From positions 2,965,474-3,029,473 of the forward strand of contig NZ_BMHD01000001.1 of assembly GCF_014640535.1 (NCBI RefSeq): a DNA stretch of 64,000 nt. The letters run 5' to 3'. Of this stretch, positions 43,361 to 51,113 are shown one piece after another (position 1 is the stretch's first letter; each line of letters opens with the position of its first letter). The position numbers and the translations under genes are program-made. The notes under the pieces are model-generated. The model saw only the letters and a program-made list of their open reading frames with translations. It did not search any database and was not told the DNA's origin. This DNA comes from Cnuibacter physcomitrellae. Lineage in GTDB: Bacteria > Actinomycetota > Actinomycetes > Actinomycetales > Microbacteriaceae.

Positions 43361-44140
43361 ATGACCTACACCCACTCGCAGTACTTCGAGGACCAGTCCA
43401 TCGCGAGCGTGCTCGCCGACGTGGCCCGTGCTCACCGCATCCTCGAGCTCGAGGGCCACGGCGACATGTCCATGGGACACCTGTCGTTCCGCGACCCGTT
43501 CGGCCGCGGCCTCTGGCTCAAGCGCGGCAACCTCGCGCTCAGCGAGGTCGAGGGCGACGACTTCATCCTCATCGACTTCGACGGCACCGTGCTCGAGGGC
43601 ACCGGGCTCCGGCACCTCGAGTGGCCGCTGCACGCCGAGATCATGAAGGCGCGCCCCGACGTGAACTTCGTCGGCCACTCGCACTCCCACTACGCGACCG
43701 TGCTCGGAGCTTCCGAGGAGCCGCTGAAGCCCTACAACAACCACGGCGTGTGGTTCGCGTACGAGGGCGTGCCGCGCTTCACCGAGACGAGCCACATCAT
43801 CACCACGGTGCCGCTCGGCGTCGCCGCCGCGAAGGCTCTGGGGGACGCGCAGGCCATCCTGCTCGCCAACCACGGCGTCGCCTTCGTCGGCTCGACGGTG
43901 GCGGAGGTCACCCTGACGGGGATCTTCCTCGAGAAGGCGGCCCGGTTCCAGGTCGACCTCAAGTCGTCGGGCTTCGCCCCGATCGAGCCCACGGTCGAGG
44001 AGACCAAGGAGAAGTTCGACCGCATCTACCCGCCGAAGGCCCAGCACAACTTCTGGACCTTCTTCAACCGCCGTCTCGACCGTGTCGAGGCGCAGTTCGG
44101 CATCGGCATCTCGCCGATCGGCCTCCCGCCCGGAATCTGA
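43361..44140 (+). CDS. 3-hydroxy-2-methylpyridine-4,5-dicarboxylate 4-decarboxylase (class II aldolase family)
   Basis: 259 residues of the class II aldolase/adducin fold. Metal ligands are visible as GHSHSH (His106, His108) and a later LANHGVAFVG; Glu87 or Glu93 is a likely acid. The Mesorhizobium pathway uses exactly this family for the decarboxylation that yields 2-methyl-3-hydroxypyridine-5-carboxylate, the substrate of the oxygenase two genes upstream. It follows DUF1185 by 10 bp with AGGAG. Confidence 0.85.
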   Translation: MTYTHSQYFEDQSIASVLADVARAHRILELEGHGDMSMGHLSFRDPFGRGLWLKRGNLALSEVEGDDFILIDFDGTVLEGTGLRHLEWPLHAEIMKARPDVNFVGHSHSHYATVLGASEEPLKPYNNHGVWFAYEGVPRFTETSHIITTVPLGVAAAKALGDAQAILLANHGVAFVGSTVAEVTLTGIFLEKAARFQVDLKSSGFAPIEPTVEETKEKFDRIYPPKAQHNFWTFFNRRLDRVEAQFGIGISPIGLPPGI

Positions 44141-44207
44141 CGACCCTCGACCCCGCGTGACGCGCCTCGCGCATCCGCACCCCTTCCCCCGTGAACAAGG
44201 AGCAAGC

Positions 44208-45143
44208 ATGAGCAGCCTTCCCAGCATCGCCACCGTCGTCGGCTCGGGCACCATGGGCCCCGGCATCGCCGCGACCCTCGCCCGCGCGGGTGTCACCGTG
44301 CGTCTGTACGACATCTCCGCCGACGCCATCGCGAAGGCGGAGGCCGCCTACGGCGTCGTCCAGAACGTCCTCGAGGCGGTCGACTCCCCGTCGGCGCCCG
44401 GCGGATCCGTCTCGTTCGGCACCGACCTCGACGCCGCGCTCGCCGACACCGAGCTCATCATCGAGGCCGTTCCCGAGAAGCTCGAGCTGAAGCGGTCGGT
44501 CCTCGCCGACCTCGAGGCCCGCATCGGCGCCGACGTCATCATCGCGACGAACACCTCCGGCATCCCGATCACCACCATGGCCGAGTCGATGACCGTCCCC
44601 GGTCGTCTCATCGGCATGCACTGGTCGAACCCGCCGCACCTCATCCCGATGATCGAGATCATCCCCGGGCAGGCCACCGACGAGGCGCTCGTCGGGAAGC
44701 TCACCGAGATCGTGAAGTCGTTCAACTACGTGCCCGTGCTCGAGAAGGAGATCGCCGGCTTCGTCGAGAACCGCGTGCTCTACGCGATCCTGCGCGAGTG
44801 CATGGCGCTCCTCGAGGAGGGCATCGTCACGCCCGAGGGTCTCGACGCCTGCGTGAAGTGGGGCATCGGCTACAAGCTGTCGGTGATCGGCCCCACGCGC
44901 CTGCTCGACATGGCCGGCCTCGACATCTACCAGGCCGTGTCGAGCTACCTCAACAAGGAGCTCGACGCCTCCACCGAGACGCCGCAGCTGATCAAGGACA
45001 AGATCGCCGCCGGACAGCTCGGCTTCAAGTCGGGCGGCGGGATGTACGAGTACGGCGAGGGCGACGTCGACGCCAAGCGCAAGGAGATCATCACCGGCCT
45101 CATCGCCGCCCGCAAGACGCTGTCGTCCATCCCGAACGTCTGA
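44208..45143 (+). CDS. 5-formyl-3-hydroxy-2-methylpyridine-4-carboxylate 5-dehydrogenase (3-hydroxyacyl-CoA dehydrogenase family)
   Basis: 311 residues from ATG 44208 with AAGGAG upstream. N-terminal NAD-binding motif VVGSGTMGPGIA, then IIEAVPEKLELKRSVL, NTSGIPIT and GMHWSNPPHLIPMIEII, and a helical C-terminal domain with FVENRVLYAILRE. This is the 3-hydroxyacyl-CoA dehydrogenase fold recruited in B6 degradation to oxidise the 5-formyl group. Length matches (about 309). It is coupled to the hydrolase (TGATG). Confidence 0.85.
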   Translation: MSSLPSIATVVGSGTMGPGIAATLARAGVTVRLYDISADAIAKAEAAYGVVQNVLEAVDSPSAPGGSVSFGTDLDAALADTELIIEAVPEKLELKRSVLADLEARIGADVIIATNTSGIPITTMAESMTVPGRLIGMHWSNPPHLIPMIEIIPGQATDEALVGKLTEIVKSFNYVPVLEKEIAGFVENRVLYAILRECMALLEEGIVTPEGLDACVKWGIGYKLSVIGPTRLLDMAGLDIYQAVSSYLNKELDASTETPQLIKDKIAAGQLGFKSGGGMYEYGEGDVDAKRKEIITGLIAARKTLSSIPNV

Positions 45144-45982
45144 TGACGTCGGCCGTCACCGTCGAGGCGATCGGCGACGGGCTGTCGCGCACCCGGGGAG
45201 CCGAGGTCGACCTCGCCTTCCGGGTGCGCGGCAGCGGCCCCGCCGTGGTGCTGCTGCACGGCACCTCGGCGAACCACGCCGTGTGGGAGCCCGTCGGCGA
45301 CGCGCTCGAGGACAGCGCGACCGTGATCGCGCTCGACCAGCGCGGTCACGGCCGGAGCGACAAGCCCGTCTCCGGCTACACCGGGGCCGACTTCGCGGAC
45401 GATGTCGTCAGGGTGCTGGATGCGCTCGGCCTCGACCGCGCGGTGGTCGCCGGGCACTCGCTGGGCGGCCGCAACGCCTGGCTCGCGGCGGCCCGCCATC
45501 CGTCTCGCATCACCGGCGCCGTCGTCGTCGACTACACGCCGTACGTCGAGGCGAGCGTGCTCGACGAGCTCGACGTCCGCGTGGCTGCGGGCTTCCGCGA
45601 GTTCGCCGATGTCGACGAGATCGAGCGGTACCTGCGCGAGCGGTACACCCGCATCCTGCCCGGCGCCGTCTCGCGGCGTGCCCGGTGGGGCTACCGCCAG
45701 ACGGAGGAGGGGAGCTGGGTGCCGCTCGCGTCGCCCGACGCGATGCGGCAGCTCATCGAGGGGTTCCGCACGCCGTTCGACGCGGAGTTCCGAGAGGTCG
45801 CCGTACCGATGTCCCACCTCCGCGGCGACGGGAGCAGGATCGTGAGCGTGGATGCGTGGGAGCGCGCCCGAGCCGATCGGCCCGCCGACCGCTGGGTCGA
45901 GGTGCCGGACACCGACCACTACATCCCCGAAGAGGTCCCCGACCTCGTCGCCGCCGAGATCGACCGCGTTCTCGGATCCTGA
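45143..45982 (+). CDS. (E)-2-(acetamidomethylene)succinate hydrolase
   Basis: 279 residues, alpha/beta hydrolase with oxyanion motif LLHGTSANHAVW, nucleophile elbow GHSLGG (Ser106) and a C-terminal His in DTDHYIPEEVP. In B6 degradation an enzyme of this fold and length (about 278) hydrolyses the ring-opened product to succinate semialdehyde, acetate, ammonia and CO2. Position after the dehydrogenase and the shared operon support that role. Confidence 0.87.
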   Translation: MTSAVTVEAIGDGLSRTRGAEVDLAFRVRGSGPAVVLLHGTSANHAVWEPVGDALEDSATVIALDQRGHGRSDKPVSGYTGADFADDVVRVLDALGLDRAVVAGHSLGGRNAWLAAARHPSRITGAVVVDYTPYVEASVLDELDVRVAAGFREFADVDEIERYLRERYTRILPGAVSRRARWGYRQTEEGSWVPLASPDAMRQLIEGFRTPFDAEFREVAVPMSHLRGDGSRIVSVDAWERARADRPADRWVEVPDTDHYIPEEVPDLVAAEIDRVLGS

Positions 45983-46001
45983 CTGAAAGGACACACCCCT
46001 C

Positions 46002-46463
46002 ATGCCCATGTTCGCCGACCTCCGCGTCTCGAGCCCCGACTTCGAGGACCTCGGACGCATCCCCGACCGCCTCTCGGCCGACGGCGGCAACGATACGCCC
46101 GTCGTCGAGCTCTCCGGCGCCCCCGAGGGCACCGTCGAGCTGGCGCTCATCGTCAACGACCCCGACGCACCGCTCCCGAACGGCTTCACCCACTGGGTCG
46201 TCTACGGCATCGCCCCCGACACCACCACCCTCGACGTCACCGCCGACGGCGTGACGGTGGGCCCGATGGGTGCCGGACAGAACGTCTGGTACGGCCCGCA
46301 GCCTCCCGCTGGACACGGTGTGCACCACTACTTCTTCCACGTGTACGCGCTGGGGAAGCACGTCGAGGGCACGCCGACGCGCGAGGAGTTCCTCGCGCAG
46401 TACGCCGGCGACGTGCTCGAGACCGCCCGCTACGTGGGCACCTTCTCGAACGACTCCGAGTGA
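46002..46463 (+). CDS. YbhB/YbcL-type PEBP family protein
   Basis: 153 residues with the phosphatidylethanolamine-binding-protein motifs NDPDAPLPNGFTHWVVYGI and GVHHYFFHVYALG. There is no signal peptide. The bacterial family has no clear catalytic role. It lies 19 bp after the hydrolase inside the B6 operon, so it is probably co-expressed with it. What it does there is unknown. Confidence 0.85.
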   Translation: MPMFADLRVSSPDFEDLGRIPDRLSADGGNDTPVVELSGAPEGTVELALIVNDPDAPLPNGFTHWVVYGIAPDTTTLDVTADGVTVGPMGAGQNVWYGPQPPAGHGVHHYFFHVYALGKHVEGTPTREEFLAQYAGDVLETARYVGTFSNDSE

Positions 46464-46472
46464 GCTGACCGG

Positions 46473-47186
46473 ATGCCCATCACGGATGCGCACATGCACG
46501 TCGGGGACTTCCCGACGTTCGGCGTGAGGCTCGACGAGGATCGGCTCGCGCCCTACCTCGCCGAGAACGGCATCGACGCGGCGATGGTGTTCCACCAGGA
46601 CAACGCGATGGTCCGTCGGGTGATCCAGGACATCCCGGGCGCCTACGGGCTGTACTGGGCCAACCCGAAGCTCGGGGATCCCGTCCCCGAGCTCCGGGAG
46701 TACCTGGAGGACCCGAAGTTCCGCGGCGTGAAGCTGCATCCGCTGATGGACGGGTTCCACCCGGACGACCCGATGGTGTGGCCCATCATCGAGGTGCTGA
46801 TCGAGCACGACCTGCCGGCCCTCATCCACTGCGGCCACCCGATCTTCTCGCTGCCGTGGAGCATCGAGGAGCTCATCGCCCGGTACGAGGACGCGAAGAT
46901 CATCCTCGGGCACATGGGGCACGGCAACGTCATCTACATCGACGCCTCGATCGGGGTCGCCCAGCGGCATCCGAACGTCTGGCTCGAGACCAGCGGCATG
47001 CCGATGAGCGTGAAGATCCTCGAGGCCGTCCAGAAGGTGGGCGCGGACCGGGTCATGTACGGCTCCGACGGCCCGTGGCACGAGCCCCGGGTCGAGCAGC
47101 TCAAGGTGCAGCTCGCCGGCCTCTCGCCGGAGGACCTCGACGCCGTGATGCACGGCACCGCCCAGCGCCTCTTCCTCGGCGTGTAG
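46473..47186 (+). CDS. amidohydrolase-2 family metal-dependent hydrolase
   Basis: 237 residues. Metal-binding signature DAHMH at the N terminus, then GVKLHPLMDGF, HCGHPIFS, LGHMGHGN and the Asp of MYGSDGPW, all in the order of the amidohydrolase-2 family (decarboxylases and hydrolases). It is somewhat short for the family (typically 270-330). It is the last gene of the B6 ring-cleavage operon; no step of the known pathway needs it. Confidence 0.85.
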   Translation: MPITDAHMHVGDFPTFGVRLDEDRLAPYLAENGIDAAMVFHQDNAMVRRVIQDIPGAYGLYWANPKLGDPVPELREYLEDPKFRGVKLHPLMDGFHPDDPMVWPIIEVLIEHDLPALIHCGHPIFSLPWSIEELIARYEDAKIILGHMGHGNVIYIDASIGVAQRHPNVWLETSGMPMSVKILEAVQKVGADRVMYGSDGPWHEPRVEQLKVQLAGLSPEDLDAVMHGTAQRLFLGV

Positions 47187-47190
47187 CGCT

Positions 47191-47260
47191 TGGGGCTCCG
47201 CCCCTCGCCCCCGCCCCCGGCGCCAGCGTGTGGGGCTCCGCCCCTCGCCCCCACCCCGGC
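47191..47260. repeat. two 40-bp-spaced direct repeats
   Basis: TGGGGCTCCGCCCCTCGCCC occurs at 47191-47210 and again at 47231-47250, followed in each case by CC and a C-rich tail. Each copy also contains GGGGCTCCGCCCC, a self-complementary hairpin (GGGGC/GCCCC). They directly precede the long palindrome. Confidence 0.75.
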
Positions 47261-47315
47261 TTTGTCCAGTTTTCCGTCGCGAAACGCCGATTTCGCGACG
47301 GAAACCTGGACAAAG
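47260..47315. terminator. 25-bp-arm hairpin between converging B6 operons
   Basis: Arms 47260-47284 and 47291-47315 are complementary over 25 bp except one G-U-type mismatch, with a 6-nt loop (CGCCGA). It lies between the amidohydrolase stop and the oxidase stop and should terminate both operons. Confidence 0.8.
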
Positions 47316-47325
47316 CCCGTGGGGG

Positions 47326-48861
47326 TTACGCGGGGTAGCGGGCGGCGAAGGACTCGGCGAGGGCGAGCACCGACGCGTGGACGGGGCCGGCGGTGATCGA
47401 GGGGATCACGGACGCGTCGACGACGTGCAGGTTCGACAGGCCGCGGAAGCGGAGGTCGGGGGTCACCGGCGCCGCGTCGGACGCGCCCATCGAGAGGGTG
47501 CCGACGGGGTGGTGGTGCGTGATCGCGGCGCGGGCGATGAAGGCGTCGGCCTCCGCCTCCGTCGAGACCGAGGCGCCGGGCAGCACCTCCGAGTCGCGCC
47601 ACGCGGCCAGCGCGTCCGAGCCGCCGACGAGCCGGGCGTGCTCGAGAGCGGCCCGGAACGCGGCACGGTCGTGCTCCGTGTCGAGGTAGTTCGGATCGAT
47701 GATCGGCTCGTCGGCGAGATCGGGGCCCGAGATGCGGAGCGACCCACGGCTCGTCGGGTTCGTCACGCCGAAGAGCAGCGTATAGCCCTCGCCGGGCGCG
47801 ACGCCGTGGTCGGGGAACGACTCCGAGGCGCTCGGCCCGACGACGCATCCCACCACGATGTCGGCGGGACCCGCCGTCACGGAGAGCCCGTCGAGCGAGA
47901 GGTACGTCATCGACTCCGAGAGCTGCAGCCGCGTCGGTGGCACCGGCCGGGCGGACCGGTACAGGGTGCCCGCCCCGAGCAGGTGGTCGTGCAGGTTGGT
48001 CCCGACGCCGGTCGACTCCAGCACGGTGTCGACGCCGGCGGCGGACAGCACCGACGGGTCGCCGATCCCGGAGCGCATGAGGAGCAGCGGATCGCCGATC
48101 GAGCCGGCGCAGAGGATCACCTCGTCGGCGGTGAGCACCTCGTCGGCGCCATGGAGGGAGACCTCGACCCCCGACACCCGCGATCCCGCGAGGACGAGCC
48201 GGTGCACATCGACGCCGGTGAGCAGCGTCAGGTTCGGGCGATCGAGGACCGGGTCGAGGTAGACGTCCGAGACCGTGACCCGCTGACCGTCGCGGATCGT
48301 GAGCGAGTTCGGGGTCCCGCCCAGCATCTCGCCGCCGTTGTGGTCCGGGATGCGGGCCACCCCCAGCGACTCCCACGCGGCGAGATAGTCGGTCACGAGC
48401 GGGCTCGACAGGTCGGGCCCCGGGAGCATCACCGGGAGCGGACCGTCGGCGCCGTGGACCGCATCCGCGCCACCCGAGAACGACTCGGAGCGGATGAAGG
48501 AGGGCAGCAGCGCATCCCACGACCACCGGTCGTCCCCGGTCGCCTCGACCCAGCGGTCGAAGTCGGCGCGGCAGCCGCGCATGTGCGCCATCGCGTGCAC
48601 CAGGCTCGACCCGCCCGGCCCCTTGCCTCGGGCCCACTCGAGCGAGCGCCCGGCGAGCCCGGGCTGCGGAGTGGTGCGGTAGGCCCAGTCGTAGCGGCGG
48701 CCGTGGATGAACGGCCACAGCTCGGGCCGGCGCATCTCGGGATCGGTGACCCGAGCGCCGGCCTCGAGCACGGTGACGCGGCGGGCGGGATCCGCGCTGA
48801 GGCGGTTCGCCACCACGCTCCCGGCCGAGCCGGCCCCGATGATCAGGACATCGGAGTGCAT
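47326..48861 (-). CDS. GMC oxidoreductase, probable pyridoxine 4-oxidase
   Basis: 511 residues. FAD-binding VLIIGAGSAGSVVANRLS at the N terminus, WARGKGPGGSSLVHAMAHMRG, and the C-terminal active-site region HHPVGTLSMGASDAAPV with HASVLALAESFAARY at the end. Pyridoxine 4-oxidase of Microbacterium is a GMC enzyme of about 507 residues. It is adjacent to the pyridoxal dehydrogenase and lactonase genes. 4-Pyridoxate dehydrogenase is also a GMC enzyme, so that is the main alternative. Confidence 0.78.
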   Translation of the reverse strand: MHSDVLIIGAGSAGSVVANRLSADPARRVTVLEAGARVTDPEMRRPELWPFIHGRRYDWAYRTTPQPGLAGRSLEWARGKGPGGSSLVHAMAHMRGCRADFDRWVEATGDDRWSWDALLPSFIRSESFSGGADAVHGADGPLPVMLPGPDLSSPLVTDYLAAWESLGVARIPDHNGGEMLGGTPNSLTIRDGQRVTVSDVYLDPVLDRPNLTLLTGVDVHRLVLAGSRVSGVEVSLHGADEVLTADEVILCAGSIGDPLLLMRSGIGDPSVLSAAGVDTVLESTGVGTNLHDHLLGAGTLYRSARPVPPTRLQLSESMTYLSLDGLSVTAGPADIVVGCVVGPSASESFPDHGVAPGEGYTLLFGVTNPTSRGSLRISGPDLADEPIIDPNYLDTEHDRAAFRAALEHARLVGGSDALAAWRDSEVLPGASVSTEAEADAFIARAAITHHHPVGTLSMGASDAAPVTPDLRFRGLSNLHVVDASVIPSITAGPVHASVLALAESFAARYPA

Positions 48862-48869
48862 CGCGGCCG

Positions 48870-49604
48870 TCAGTTGCGCGTGTGACCGGCGTCGACCACG
48901 AGGGTCTGCCCGGTGATCCAGCCCGCCTTCTCCGAGGCGAGGAAGGCGACCGCGGGCGCGACGTCCTGGGGGAGCCCGCGGCGGTCGAACGCCTGCATCG
49001 GCACGACGTAGTCGAAGCCGGCCGCGTGCGGTCCGGACAGGACGCCCTCGCTCGCGATGATGCCGGGGGCGACGGCGTTGATCGTGATGCCGAGGCGTCC
49101 CAGCTCACCGGCGAGCGCACGCACGAGCCCGATCGACGCGCCCTTCGTGGCCACGTAGTGGGCGCAGTCGGGCGTCCCGGCCACGAAGGTGTTCGACGCG
49201 ATGTTGACGATGCGGCCGTAGCCGGCCTCGCCCATCACCTCGGTGACCGCGTGCGTCACGAGGTAGATCCCGTCGAGGTTCACGGACATGACGCGGCGCC
49301 ACTCCTCGAAGGTGATGTCGGCCCACGGCGTGAGCGGCACGAGGGCGGCGTTGTTGACGAGCACGTCGATGCGGCCGAGCTCGTCGACGATCTCGGCGAT
49401 CGTGCGGTTCACCGCATCCTGGTCGCTGACGTCGAGGGTCTTCGCCACACCGCCGTTGCGCTCCGCGACCGCGGCGGCGCCCTCGGCGTTCACATCGGCG
49501 ACGACGACCTTCATCCCCTCGGCGGCGAGCTCGTCGGCGATGGCGGCGCCGATGCCCTGGGCTGCTCCGGTGACCAGGGCGACGCGCTGGACTGTATCGG
49601 TCAT
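48870..49604 (-). CDS. pyridoxal 4-dehydrogenase (SDR)
   Basis: 244 residues, classical SDR: TGAAQGIGAAIA, NNAALVPLTPWADI, Ser in IASNTFVAGTP, Tyr/Lys in YVATKGASIG, and WITGQTLVVDAGHTRN. The NTFxAGTP and WITGQTL segments agree with the pyridoxal 4-dehydrogenase of Mesorhizobium, which oxidises pyridoxal to 4-pyridoxolactone with NAD. It lies between the oxidase and lactonase genes, in pathway order. Confidence 0.87.
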   Translation of the reverse strand: MTDTVQRVALVTGAAQGIGAAIADELAAEGMKVVVADVNAEGAAAVAERNGGVAKTLDVSDQDAVNRTIAEIVDELGRIDVLVNNAALVPLTPWADITFEEWRRVMSVNLDGIYLVTHAVTEVMGEAGYGRIVNIASNTFVAGTPDCAHYVATKGASIGLVRALAGELGRLGITINAVAPGIIASEGVLSGPHAAGFDYVVPMQAFDRRGLPQDVAPAVAFLASEKAGWITGQTLVVDAGHTRN

Positions 49605-49658
49605 GACGATGGTGCTCCTCTTATATAGGTGTGGGTGTGACGGAGGCGTCGGGTCGGG

Positions 49659-50417
49659 TCAGCGTCCGCCGTAGGACTCGGGGGCGAGCTTCCACTCCAG
49701 GTAGGGCTCGAGCTCGTGCGAGGGGTAGACGTCGGCGTCCTTCGTCCTCGCCAGGTAGTTGAGGCGGCGGATCGCCTCGACCGACTTGGTCGGGTCGAGG
49801 TGGAATCCGGCGATCCACTCCTTCTCGAGGGTGGTGCGTGTGTACGCGGCGTCGCCGCAGAAGAGCATGCTGCGCTCGTTCTGCATCTCGACGAGCAGGG
49901 AGTAGTGGCCGATGGTGTGGCCCGGGGTCTCGAACAGCCACACGCCGGGCACGATCTCGTAGTCACCGGAGATGGGCTTGTAGCTCACGCCTTCGTGATC
50001 GAAGGAGAGATCGGAGTACCCGAGTCGCTCGAACGGCTCGGGCACCTTCGCGTGCCGCAGCTCCTCCTTGTGGACGAGCGTGGTCGCCTTCGTCAGGTAC
50101 TTGTTGCCGCCGACGTGGTCGAAGTGGAAGTGGGAGTTGACCACGATGTCGACGTCCTCAGGGGAGTAGCCGCACTTCGCCAGCTGCGCCGGGATGGTCT
50201 GCTCCTCCGTCTGCTCGGGCAGCTCGAACGGGAGCACGCGGTTCACGTGGTCGAGGTCGAAGCCCGTGTCGTAGAGGATCAGCGCGTCCGGATGCTCGAC
50301 CAGGACGCTGTAGACGGGGAACCGCACCGGGTTGCCCGCGTTGATGTGCCAGTGCACGTCGGACTCGTCGATGACGAGCGTTCCGCCGTCGAGCAGATAC
50401 ACCTTCGGGTCCGTCAT
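49659..50417 (-). CDS. 4-pyridoxolactonase (metallo-beta-lactamase fold)
   Basis: 252 residues. The zinc motif is NSHFHFDHVGGNKY (His96, His98, Asp100, His101), with His167 in TPGHTIGHYSLLVE and Asp189 in FCGDAAYT. The segments FERLGYSDLSF and RFPVYSVLVEH match the family of the Mesorhizobium 4-pyridoxolactonase, a relative of acyl-homoserine-lactone lactonases. It hydrolyses 4-pyridoxolactone to 4-pyridoxate. First gene of the oxidase/dehydrogenase operon. Confidence 0.9.
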   Translation of the reverse strand: MTDPKVYLLDGGTLVIDESDVHWHINAGNPVRFPVYSVLVEHPDALILYDTGFDLDHVNRVLPFELPEQTEEQTIPAQLAKCGYSPEDVDIVVNSHFHFDHVGGNKYLTKATTLVHKEELRHAKVPEPFERLGYSDLSFDHEGVSYKPISGDYEIVPGVWLFETPGHTIGHYSLLVEMQNERSMLFCGDAAYTRTTLEKEWIAGFHLDPTKSVEAIRRLNYLARTKDADVYPSHELEPYLEWKLAPESYGGR

Positions 50418-50464
50418 CGGACTGCACCTCCACGGTTTCTTATGATGCGCTAAGTGACGCTCAC

Positions 50465-50523
50465 GTTATGAGAACAGATTTTCACGTGTCAAGAGTGGGC
50501 CGGTGAGTTTACGAAGTCGAAAC
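50465..50523 (-). promoter_or_regulatory. promoter of the lactonase operon with putative IclR site
   Basis: On the minus strand: site GTTTC-N6-GTAAAC (50523-50507), 14 bp, then TTGACA (50492-50487), 16 bp, CATAAC (50470-50465). The same site lies at the same 14-bp distance in the BMP promoter. A site just upstream of -35 suits an activator. Confidence 0.6.
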
Positions 50524-50536
50524 ACGCCCGGCCCCG

Positions 50537-50932
50537 TCACCCGGCCTTGACGGCGGGGAAGTCGCCGAACTCGGGGGCGAAGTCGTAGTGCGCCCAGCGG
50601 TAGCAGTGATCGAGCATCGGCTGGGCGGCGAAGTCGCCGATGCAGGTGGTGTCCTGATACCGGTCCCCGGACTTGTCGGTGTAGTGCACGCGACACAGCA
50701 CCTTCCAGGTGGTCCCGTCGAGCGACTCGTCCTCGATGAGGTGGCCGGAGGGCAGCCAGCACTCGGTCGACGTGATCGCCGAGGCGTCCACGCCCGATGT
50801 CGGACCGGCCACCTGGGCTAGCGTGTCGAGGGCGGCGGCATCCTCCTCGGACAGCGCCGGGGCGCTCGCGCACCCGGCGAGGATGAGGGCGGATGCGACT
50901 GCCAGCAGCGTCTGCGCACGGCGATGGGTCAT
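50537..50932 (-). CDS. small predicted lipoprotein
   Basis: 131 residues from ATG 50932, chosen because AAGGAGGT lies upstream. It begins MTHRRAQTLLAVASALILAG with lipobox LAGC (Cys21). The mature part has four cysteines (ECWLPSG, VLCRVHY, TTCIGDF, LDHCYRW), perhaps two disulfides. I recognise no family. It sits between the lactonase operon and the divergent ABC importer, both of the B6 locus. Confidence 0.75.
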   Translation of the reverse strand: MTHRRAQTLLAVASALILAGCASAPALSEEDAAALDTLAQVAGPTSGVDASAITSTECWLPSGHLIEDESLDGTTWKVLCRVHYTDKSGDRYQDTTCIGDFAAQPMLDHCYRWAHYDFAPEFGDFPAVKAG

Positions 50933-50966
50933 GGGGACCTCCTTTCCCTCATCGTCGAGGGTGCGT

Positions 50967-51027
50967 GTTTCCGCGGTGTAAAACCTCGGAACTCGTCGTT
51001 GACGCTGCTGTCGTCTTCTCATACTGT
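50967..51027 (+). promoter_or_regulatory. promoter of the BMP importer operon with putative IclR site
   Basis: Site GTTTC-N6-GTAAAAC (50967-50984), 14 bp, then TTGACG (50999-51004), 17 bp, TACTGT (51022-51027). The arrangement is the same as in the lactonase promoter. TTCTCA (51016-51021) and TGAGAA (51048-51053) form an additional inverted pair around the start region. Confidence 0.6.
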
Positions 51028-51113
51028 ATCGCTACCCCGACACATTGTGAGAAATGCACCGAGACACAACGAAGCGGTTCGGGGCATCGTCCACTCGGAA
51101 GGAACGTTCTGCA

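Noticed and set aside
49659-50417. Quorum-quenching acyl-homoserine-lactone lactonase
   Set aside because: It has the same metallo-beta-lactamase motif, but its other segments and its place beside the pyridoxal dehydrogenase fit 4-pyridoxolactonase.
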